In this document: positions 1 to 5,647 of the stretch, in pieces
Position numbering within the stretch: position 1 is the stretch's first letter
Layout: each line of letters starts with the position of its first letter
Assembly (NCBI GenBank): GCA_964489405.1
Contig: CAZAYL010000022.1
Span: 1 to 16,257, forward strand
Source: CAKVOD01 sp964489405
GTDB taxonomy: Bacteria; Bacillota; Clostridia; Christensenellales; UBA1242
DNA: 16,257 nucleotides
Direction of reading: 5' to 3'
The notes under the pieces: model-generated
The model's input: only the letters and a program-made list of their open reading frames with translations
Told to the model about the DNA's origin: nothing
The model's database searches: none
Program-made: the position numbers and the translations under genes

Positions 1-203
1 TGAATGTAATCGATTCGATAATGAGCATAATCGTAGCGCACCATATTTAGCAAACCCCGCCCGCCATGATATCCGTGCACGATTTTTAAAATTTTAACAT
101 CGTCCGCAATTTGCTCTAATATTCCATTGAGTTCTGCGCGCGCCTCCGCTTCAGTTAACCCGTGAAGATTGATTGTAATTGCCTTTGTCGGTCGTCTTGC
201 CAT
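1..203 (-). CDS. Smr-domain protein, partial (5' part only)
   Basis: The minus-strand frame opens at an ATG (203-201) and runs off the left edge, so only the first 67 residues are visible. They carry the hallmarks of an Smr (small MutS-related) domain: a conserved INLHGLT start of the domain near residues 10-17, an EAxxxL helix, and the glycine-rich HGYHGGRG loop near residues 43-50. Smr domains bind nucleic acids and several are endonucleases. The start is supported by an AGGAG site 9 bases upstream and by a promoter at 226-253. With almost no N-terminal extension this looks like a stand-alone Smr protein, not the tail of MutS2. The substrate cannot be told from this fragment. Confidence 0.8.
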   Translation of the reverse strand, partial: MARRPTKAITINLHGLTEAEARAELNGILEQIADDVKILKIVHGYHGGRGLLNMVRYDYAHYRIDYI

Positions 204-225
204 AGTTTTGCGCTCCTATCAATCT

Positions 226-253
226 ATTATAACAAAAAAATAGTCATTTTCAA
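226..253 (-). promoter_or_regulatory. Promoter of the Smr gene
   Basis: On the minus strand TTGAAA (253-248) and a perfect TATAAT (231-226) are separated by 16 bases, about 23 bases ahead of the Smr start codon. Confidence 0.7.
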
Positions 254-304
254 GCCTTTTTTCGTAAAAAAATCGCAAATTTCCCCTAAATTTGATTGAC
301 TTAA

Positions 305-784
305 AAATGCGAATCGACTTCACGTACGGGGTATACTTTTGGGGTTTGGAAGTTATCTGGTGCTGGTTCCCTTGTCAATAATTCTGGCACTTATGTATAC
401 ACTTTCGGTGAAGGGAATGACACAATCACCGCACAATGGGATGCGGTTGAGTTGACAATAACACTCAATTGCACGAGTTTGACGGGCGAAAAATATATGG
501 TATATATTCTCAAGGGCGATACAGTTGTTAGACAGCTTTATTTAGGTAGCGGACAAACAACGATTGTGTTGCCATATGTCGAGGACTACGCAAACAATCA
601 ATACACAATATTATTTACACTTGGGCAAAAGGGGACTGTGAGCTTTACAGGCTTGACCAATGCAACAGCAAGCGCACGAAACATACGTAGCGCCATTGTT
701 ACAAACTTTGATTATAGTACAAGAACTGCAAGTTTGACATATACAATTACAAATTCGCGCATTAATAGCACTATAATTATATAG
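305..784 (+). pseudogene. C-terminal remnant of an InlB-type repeat surface protein
   Basis: An open frame runs from just after a stop at 302-304 to a TAG at 782-784. It has no ATG near its beginning, no ribosome site and no signal peptide. Its first half is recognisable as one copy of the bacterial InlB B-repeat (Listeria-Bacteroides repeat): RTGYTF, then WKLSGAGS, then TFGEGND and TITAQWD, encoded at about 323-442. The remaining ~110 residues are a Thr/Ile-rich, beta-strand-like C-terminal domain ending in NSRINSTIII, without an LPxTG anchor. A TTG at 452 could formally start a 110-residue ORF, but this would begin inside the domain. I read it as the surviving 3' end of a large secreted or surface protein whose 5' part was lost by deletion or rearrangement near 300-320. 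The InlB-type repeat is clear; the C-terminal domain is unrecognised. Confidence 0.7.
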
Positions 785-849
785 TTGAATGATTTTTGTT
801 TATATTGTTTTCGAATTAGAATTTATAAAAAATATACTAATAATTTGCA

Positions 850-899
850 TTGCGCATTTTATTAGTTTTTTTTTTACGTCTATATTTGAGAATGCGCAA
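850..899. repeat. 9-bp inverted repeat TTGCGCATT / AATGCGCAA
   Basis: Perfect 9-bp arms at 850-858 and 891-899 enclose 32 bases that include a T10 run. The core TTGCGCAT recurs at 979-986 in the typA leader. It could be a weak terminator for the upstream remnant or a pair of operator half sites; the sequence does not decide. Confidence 0.45.
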
Positions 900-921
900 A
901 AAATATTTTTTCATAAAATCC

Positions 922-950
922 TTGTATTTTTTTGATGAGTGTGGTATAAT
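922..950 (+). promoter_or_regulatory. Promoter of typA
   Basis: TTGTAT (922-927) and TATAAT (945-950) are 17 bases apart. The predicted leader of about 57 bases contains GCGC-AATTT-GCGC (972-984) followed by a run of T, a weak hairpin ahead of the ribosome site. Confidence 0.75.
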
Positions 951-1013
951 ATTATAAATTTATTAGATATAGCGCAATTTGCGCATATTTTTTTTGAATT
1001 TAGGAGAAGAATT

Positions 1014-2849
1014 ATGCAATTTTCAAAGGAAAAAATTAGGAATGTTGCGATTATTGCCCACGTTGACCACGGTAAGACATCGCTTGTCAATGAAATGCTC
1101 AAACAAGGTGGCGTTTTTCGCCAAAATCAAGAAGTCGCTGACAGAGTTATGGACAGCAACGCACTTGAACGCGAGCGTGGTATCACAATATTAGCAAAAA
1201 ATGCGTCCGCCCACTACAAAGATTATAAAATCAACATCATTGACACTCCAGGACACGCCGACTTTGGCGGAGAAGTGGAGCGCGTGCTTAAGATGACTGA
1301 CGGCGTTTTGCTTGTTGTTGATGCATTCGAAGGCACAATGCCACAAACACGCTTTGTGCTTGAAAAGGCTCTTGCATTGAACTTGCGTGTCATCATTGTT
1401 GTCAACAAAATTGATAGACCAGACGCACGTATCGCTGAAGTTGTCGATGAAGTTCTAGAACTCTTGATTGACCTTAACGCCACAAACGATCAACTCAACA
1501 GCCCAATTGTGTACGCCTCTGCAAGACTTGGGATTGCAAGTCTTGACCCAACGCAACAAGGGACTGATTTACGCCCATTGTTTGAGACAATCATTGAGCA
1601 CATTTTACCTCCAAGGGGCGATGAGAATGCGCCGTTCCAAATGCTAGTTTCTAGCACGGAACACAACGATTTTCTTGGCAAACTTGCTGTTGGTAGAATT
1701 GAGAATGGTAAAGTCAAAGTCGGCGAAATGGTAGCCGTTGACAATTTCTTTACACCCGACAAGGTTAGAAAGGCAAGAGTACAGCAAATGTTCACATACG
1801 ACGGATTGAAGAGAGTTGAAGCACAAGAGGCATCTTGTGGGGACATTGTGTGTATCGCGGGCGTTGAAGATGTTATGATTGGGGACACGCTATGCGACCC
1901 TGAGAATCCTAGCGCGTTAGAGTTTGTCAAAATTAGCGAACCTAGCGTTGAGATGACATTTATGGTCAACGATAGCCCATTTGCAGGCAAAGAAGGCAAA
2001 TTTGTAACAAGTCGCCATTTGCGCGAAAGACTTTATCGCGAAACAATCAAAGACCTTTCTTTGCGCGTCAGTGATACAGACACGACCGAAGCGTTTTTGG
2101 TCTGTGGGCGTGGCGAAATGCACTTGTCGATTTTGATCGAAAATATGCGTCGCGAGGGGTATGAATTCCAAGTTTCGATGCCGAAAGTTTTGTACAGAAC
2201 GGATGCCGACGGCAAGAAGCTTGAGCCGATTGATAGACTTGTTGTCGATGTCCCTGAAGATTCCGTCGGTGCGGTTATGGAGAAAATGGGGGTAAGAAAG
2301 GGCGAACTTGTTTTGATGCACCCGCAAGGCAGTCGAATGAGAGCGGAATTCCTTGTCCCAGCGCGCGGATTATTTGGATATAAGTCTGAATTTTTGACGG
2401 ACACACGCGGGGAAGGTGTTATGAGCTCGGTATTTGATTCATATCAACCATACCGCGGGGAAATTGAACGTCGCAATTTTGGCGCGCTTGTTGCATTCGA
2501 AGACGGCGAGTGTATTACATATGGTCTTGCAAATGCGCAAGAACGTGGCGACTTGTTTGTTTCGCCAGGTGTAAAAGTGTATGCTGGTATGGTAGTGGGG
2601 CAAAACCCTAAGGGCGAAGATTTGGTTGTCAATGTTTGCAAACGTAAAGCGATGAGTAATATGCGTTCTACTTCAAGCGACGAGGCACTCCGTTTGACAC
2701 CGCCAATCAATATGAGTCTTGAACAATCACTTGAATTTTTGAACGACGACGAATTGCTTGAGGTTACACCTGAATCAATCCGCATTCGTAAGAAAGAACT
2801 TGACCACGGCAAACGTAAAGCTATGGCATACAGAAATGCAAACAATTAG
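1014..2849 (+). CDS. typA: Translational GTPase TypA/BipA
   Basis: This is a ribosome-binding GTPase of the EF-G-like family, acting in the cytoplasm in ribosome assembly and stress or cold adaptation. The 611 residues match the family's usual length. All GTPase motifs are visible: G1 AHVDHGKT (15-22), the switch I sequence RERGITI (53-59, Thr58), G3 DTPGH (77-81) and G4 NKID (131-134), followed by a SAR-type G5 near residue 170. The EF-G-like beta-barrel and the TypA-specific C-terminal domain follow, with the family's GRGEMHLSILIE and RGLFGYKSEF stretches. I chose ATG 1014 because AGGAGA lies at 1002-1007; an in-frame TTG at 939 lies inside the promoter. The gene is monocistronic, between its own promoter and a terminator at 2921. 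Nothing is unusual in its motifs. Confidence 0.97.
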   Translation: MQFSKEKIRNVAIIAHVDHGKTSLVNEMLKQGGVFRQNQEVADRVMDSNALERERGITILAKNASAHYKDYKINIIDTPGHADFGGEVERVLKMTDGVLLVVDAFEGTMPQTRFVLEKALALNLRVIIVVNKIDRPDARIAEVVDEVLELLIDLNATNDQLNSPIVYASARLGIASLDPTQQGTDLRPLFETIIEHILPPRGDENAPFQMLVSSTEHNDFLGKLAVGRIENGKVKVGEMVAVDNFFTPDKVRKARVQQMFTYDGLKRVEAQEASCGDIVCIAGVEDVMIGDTLCDPENPSALEFVKISEPSVEMTFMVNDSPFAGKEGKFVTSRHLRERLYRETIKDLSLRVSDTDTTEAFLVCGRGEMHLSILIENMRREGYEFQVSMPKVLYRTDADGKKLEPIDRLVVDVPEDSVGAVMEKMGVRKGELVLMHPQGSRMRAEFLVPARGLFGYKSEFLTDTRGEGVMSSVFDSYQPYRGEIERRNFGALVAFEDGECITYGLANAQERGDLFVSPGVKVYAGMVVGQNPKGEDLVVNVCKRKAMSNMRSTSSDEALRLTPPINMSLEQSLEFLNDDELLEVTPESIRIRKKELDHGKRKAMAYRNANN

Positions 2850-2920
2850 TAAAGTGGTTGCATTTGTATAATTTAAAATTTTAATAGTGTATAATTACAC
2901 AATAGATAAATTTATGATTT

Positions 2921-2954
2921 AAAGGTTGTCTTTTATTTGGGACAATCTTTTTTT
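2921..2954 (+). terminator. Rho-independent terminator of typA
   Basis: AAAGGTTGTC (2921-2930) pairs with GACAATCTTT (2941-2950) through 10 base pairs including one G-T wobble, with a 10-base loop and a T run to 2954. Confidence 0.8.
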
Positions 2955-3006
2955 GTTGAGAGAAAGGCAATACAAAGACGTGTTTGTATAACATTCATAC
3001 AAAACC

Positions 3007-3035
3007 TTGTGTTTTTTTTGAAAATATGATAAAAT
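3007..3035 (+). promoter_or_regulatory. Promoter of the small membrane gene and dnaB
   Basis: TTGTGT (3007-3012) and TAAAAT (3030-3035) are 17 bases apart, with a TG extended -10 element at 3027-3028. It lies 25 bases before the start codon of the first gene. Confidence 0.5.
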
Positions 3036-3059
3036 GTATTCACTTTAATGCGAGGCGTT

Positions 3060-3314
3060 ATGAAAAGACAAAAAAGATTGTATAACAAGAATAAGGCAAA
3101 GAGCGAATTTATCAAGTTATTACTCATTTTACTCATCTTTGTTCCTGTGCTTATTTTGCTCAATTTCACTTTATTTAAAAATTTAGAAAGTGGTTGGCGA
3201 ATAGTGATTGATGTTTTGTTGTGTCTTGGGTTTGTCTTTGTTTGTAAGGCTATTTCTGCACGCGTTGCTCAAAGTCGCGAAGAAAAGAAGAATGATAATA
3301 TAAAACAAAAGTAA
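3060..3314 (+). CDS. Small two-helix membrane protein, function unknown
   Basis: I do not recognise this 84-residue protein. It has a strongly basic start (MKRQKRLYNKNKAKSE), a hydrophobic helix at about residues 18-37, a short polar turn with a Gly-Trp, a second hydrophobic helix at about 46-65, and a charged, Lys/Glu-rich tail. This implies two membrane spans with both ends in the cytoplasm. ATG 3060 is chosen over the in-frame ATG 3048 because GAGG at 3052-3055 fits only the later start. It ends 17 bases before dnaB and no promoter is seen between them, so the two are probably cotranscribed. Any functional link to the helicase would be guesswork. Confidence 0.7.
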   Translation: MKRQKRLYNKNKAKSEFIKLLLILLIFVPVLILLNFTLFKNLESGWRIVIDVLLCLGFVFVCKAISARVAQSREEKKNDNIKQK

Positions 3315-3331
3315 AAATGTAGGAGATAATT

Positions 3332-4870
3332 ATGGCAATTAAGGTTATGCCACATAGTGATGACGCTGAAATTAGTGTTTTGGGTTGTATTATGCTTACG
3401 GATAATGTCCAACACGAAATTTTTGCGCTGTTGAAGAGTGATGATTTTTATGCGGATGTTCATAAGACTATGTTTGATGAAATGTATCAAATTTTCAGTG
3501 CTGGCAAAACGCTTGATTTTGTTACACTTGTTGATGCATTGGAGCGTAAGGGGCTTTTAGATTCCGTAGGGGGGATTTCGTATGTTACTAAGGTTGCAAC
3601 AAGTATGCCAAGCGTTGCTAACTATAAATCATATGTTGAAATGGTTATGCGCGACTCAATGTTAAGGCAAGTAATAAATGCTTGCCAATCAATTGCGGAA
3701 AAAGCGTATAATGAAACAAACGCGGACGAAGTTTTGCAGTATGCGGAGAAAACAATTTATGATATTGCGCAACGAAAAGATGATAAATCTCTTGTCCATA
3801 TTCGCAACGTGCTACCCGCTGTTGTTGATAGATTTGATAAAATTGCACGCGACAAATCGGCATTTTCGGGTATCAAAACAGGCTTTTATGCGCTTGATAG
3901 ACTGACTAACGGACTACAAAAAAGCGACCTTATATTGCTCGCCGCGCGTCCTAGCGTTGGTAAAACAGCTTTTGCAATGAACATTGTTCAGCACGTTGCA
4001 TCGGTTGAGAAAAAGAAAGTCGCAGTTTTCTCACTTGAAATGGGCAAAGAACAACTTGCGCAAAGAAGTTTGTGTTCTATAGCCAAAGTCAGTATGGAGA
4101 AAGCTATCAAAGGGGAAATGAATTCTGGCGAGTGGAAAGCAATTTGGGCATCTAAAAATTTACTGCAAGAGAGCGAGATTTTTATTGATGATTCATCACT
4201 GAACACCCCGATGGATATTTTAGGGAAATGCAGAAGATTGAAGCGTGAGCAAGGACTTGACCTTGTTATGGTCGACTACTTGCAACTTATGTCTAGTGGG
4301 AATGCAAAAGATGGGCGTCAAAACGAAGTCAGCGAGATGTCGCGTAAACTCAAAGTTATGGCGCGCGAATTAAATATTCCAGTGCTAGTACTTTCGCAGT
4401 TGTCGCGTGCTGTCGATAAGCGCACCGACCACCGCCCAATTTTGTCAGACTTGCGTGAGAGTGGTGCAATTGAACAGGATGCGGATATAGTTATGTTCTT
4501 GCATAAGCCATTTATGTATAAAGATACGCAAGTAAGTGAAGCGGAGAAAAGTTTTGCGGAACTAATTGTTGCTAAACATAGAAATGGTGCGCTTGACACA
4601 ATTAAATTAAAGTGGGTTGCCGAGAATGCAAGTTTTCGCAATATGGATAAAGACGCAGATTTGGCAGGACTTGAAAAATCTATGCCTGAGAATTTTTGCG
4701 CGCAAACAAGTAGCGATGTAGATATTCCAACCGAAAGTGATGCTGTTGTTGAAGCAATGAGCGCAACGGCGCTTGATAATTATCAAGATGCTGAACTCGA
4801 TATTGAACACTGCAACGCACCTGACGAGATTGTTCCAATCACCGACTCATCATTGTCCGATATATTTTAG
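3332..4870 (+). CDS. dnaB: Replicative DNA helicase DnaB (DnaC in Bacillus)
   Basis: This is the hexameric, ATP-driven helicase that unwinds DNA at the fork and recruits primase. The N-terminal DnaB domain (about residues 5-105, with the DDAEISVLGCIML start) is followed by a linker helix and a RecA-like motor. The motor shows Walker A ARPSVGKTA (205-213), the Walker B-type strand LVMVDYLQL (311-319, Asp315), the LSQLSR arginine/sensor stretch and the SDLRESGAIEQDAD motif. AGGAGAT at 3321 fixes ATG 3332. Family members are usually about 440-460 residues. Here the recognisable core ends near FRNMD (435-439) and a 73-residue tail follows, with 18 Asp/Glu against 2 Lys and no Arg, ending in SLSDIF. 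The usual Bacillota neighbour rplI is not present. Confidence 0.96.
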   Translation: MAIKVMPHSDDAEISVLGCIMLTDNVQHEIFALLKSDDFYADVHKTMFDEMYQIFSAGKTLDFVTLVDALERKGLLDSVGGISYVTKVATSMPSVANYKSYVEMVMRDSMLRQVINACQSIAEKAYNETNADEVLQYAEKTIYDIAQRKDDKSLVHIRNVLPAVVDRFDKIARDKSAFSGIKTGFYALDRLTNGLQKSDLILLAARPSVGKTAFAMNIVQHVASVEKKKVAVFSLEMGKEQLAQRSLCSIAKVSMEKAIKGEMNSGEWKAIWASKNLLQESEIFIDDSSLNTPMDILGKCRRLKREQGLDLVMVDYLQLMSSGNAKDGRQNEVSEMSRKLKVMARELNIPVLVLSQLSRAVDKRTDHRPILSDLRESGAIEQDADIVMFLHKPFMYKDTQVSEAEKSFAELIVAKHRNGALDTIKLKWVAENASFRNMDKDADLAGLEKSMPENFCAQTSSDVDIPTESDAVVEAMSATALDNYQDAELDIEHCNAPDEIVPITDSSLSDIF

Positions 4871-4917
4871 GACAAAGCAAATGGTGGGTGGGGGACTATT
4901 AATACACTAAACTTTTG

Positions 4918-4945
4918 TTGATAGTACGCTTTAACTTATTAGAAT
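4918..4945 (+). promoter_or_regulatory. Candidate promoter downstream of dnaB
   Basis: TTGATA (4918-4923) and TAGAAT (4940-4945) are 16 bases apart, immediately before the hairpin at 4958-5017. It would start a transcript made mostly of that hairpin. The evidence is only sequence resemblance in AT-rich DNA. Confidence 0.25.
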
Positions 4946-4957
4946 TTTGAAAGAAAG

Positions 4958-5017
4958 AAATGAGTATTAGATTAAGGAAAAACATAACATAATGGATGTG
5001 TCTAATACTTATTTTTT
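4958..5017 (+). terminator. Terminator of dnaB (long-loop hairpin)
   Basis: AAATGAGTATTAGA (4958-4971) pairs with TCTAATACTTATTT (5001-5014) over 14 base pairs with one G-T wobble, followed by a T run to 5017. The 29-base loop is longer than usual for a simple terminator, so a small structured RNA is an alternative. Confidence 0.6.
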
Positions 5018-5064
5018 GCAAAATTTTGCCGATTTTGACCAACAAAATGCATCAAAATATTGTG

Positions 5065-5104
5065 TAAAAAAACAAAAAAACCACTACATTTAGTGGCTTT
5101 TAAG
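5065..5104 (-). terminator. Terminator of tRNA-Arg
   Basis: Read on the minus strand, CCACTA (5096-5091) and TAGTGG (5086-5081) form a stem with a 4-base loop, extended by A/T pairs on both sides to about 11 base pairs and followed by long T runs (plus-strand A runs at 5067-5080). It sits just past the tRNA 3' end. The plus-strand reading is also hairpin-plus-T, so it may work both ways. Confidence 0.75.
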
Positions 5105-5112
5105 TGTATGTT

Positions 5113-5187
5113 TGGTGACCCCACCAGGACTCGAACCTGGAACTAAATCTTAGGAGGATTTTGTAATGTCCCTTTTACTATGAGGCC
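5113..5187 (-). tRNA. tRNA-Arg, anticodon CCT
   Basis: The minus strand folds into a complete 75-base tRNA with encoded CCA. The acceptor stem GGCCTCA pairs with TGGGGTC (two G-T wobbles). The D stem GTAA/TTAC, anticodon stem AAATC/GATTT with loop CTCCTAA, a 4-base variable loop, and the T arm CCAGG-TTCGAGT-CCTGG are all present. The loop places CCT at 34-36, so it reads AGG. It is a single-gene unit with its own extended -10 promoter and its own terminator. Confidence 0.95.
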
Positions 5188-5211
5188 ATTTTTGTGAATT
5201 TACATATATTT

Positions 5212-5220
5212 AGTATATCA
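5212..5220 (-). promoter_or_regulatory. Extended -10 promoter element of tRNA-Arg
   Basis: On the minus strand TGA-TATACT (5220-5212) gives an extended -10 element 24 bases before the mature tRNA. The -35 position (TAGATT) is poor, which the TG extension may offset. Confidence 0.45.
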
Positions 5221-5531
5221 TAATTTTTGTGAAAAATCTAGTGTTTAGAAAATGATTATTATAAATTCAAAATAACTTTAATTCCCAAATTAAATTTTAT
5301 AGTGGGGAATAGTGGAATATGTTTTAGGAAATTTTTGTGACAGAATATGCTTTGAGAATTAAAGTTATTTTTGTAAATTAATGTATGGAATTTTGAAAAG
5401 TATGCTTGTAACAAAATGTCAAGTGTTTTGGGAGTAAAATTTTTATTTCAACAAAATTTTGTGTATGGTGCACAAAAAAAAGATACAAAAATAAAGTTTT
5501 TTATAAATTATAAATTGTGCGTTGTTTTTGC
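5221..5531. other. Gene-free AT-rich spacer
   Basis: There is no credible gene on either strand between the tRNA-Arg promoter and the nrdD promoter. The only strong structure is the inverted repeat at 5269-5371. Short weak repeats such as GCACAA/TTGTGC (5470-5475, 5515-5520) also occur. Confidence 0.6.
5269..5371. repeat. 16-bp perfect inverted repeat enclosing 71 bp
   Basis: AAAATAACTTTAATTC (5269-5284) and its exact reverse complement (5356-5371) bound a 103-bp unit. The hexamer TAAATT occurs just outside each end (5262-5267 and 5374-5379). The interior is comparatively G-rich around 5302-5318. This fits a miniature transposable element or a long-stem RNA. It has no coding capacity. Confidence 0.55.
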
Positions 5532-5560
5532 TTGACTATCTAATTTGTTTGTGGTAGACT
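5532..5560 (+). promoter_or_regulatory. Promoter of nrdD-nrdG
   Basis: TTGACT (5532-5537) and TAGACT (5555-5560) are 17 bases apart, with TGG as an extended -10. Transcription would start near 5567, just before the first NrdR box. Confidence 0.7.
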
Positions 5561-5573
5561 TTTTCAGTATCAA

Positions 5574-5620
5574 ACACAACATATTGATAAAAAAGTTTAG
5601 CACTACACTATATATTGTGT
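5574..5620 (+). promoter_or_regulatory. Tandem NrdR boxes upstream of nrdD
   Basis: ACACTATATATTGTGT (5605-5620) fits the NrdR box consensus (acaCwAtATaTwGtgt) at every position. A second, weaker copy, ACACAACATATTGATA (5574-5589), agrees at about 12 of 16 positions. Their centres are 31 bp apart, three helical turns, which is the paired arrangement known for NrdR operators. NrdR is the ATP/dATP-sensing repressor of ribonucleotide reductase genes. Both boxes lie downstream of the predicted transcription start, which suits repression by blocking RNA polymerase. Confidence 0.8.
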
Positions 5621-5647
5621 TTTGTGTAAAAATAAGAGGAGCATATT

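Noticed and set aside
296..337. TTGACT (296) and TATACT (332) as a promoter for the surface-protein remnant
   Set aside because: The spacer is 30 bases, far too long, and TATACT is part of the repeat's coding sequence.
939..1013. 25-residue N-terminal extension of TypA from TTG 939
   Set aside because: The extension would begin inside the promoter, and AGGAGA at 1002 clearly serves ATG 1014.
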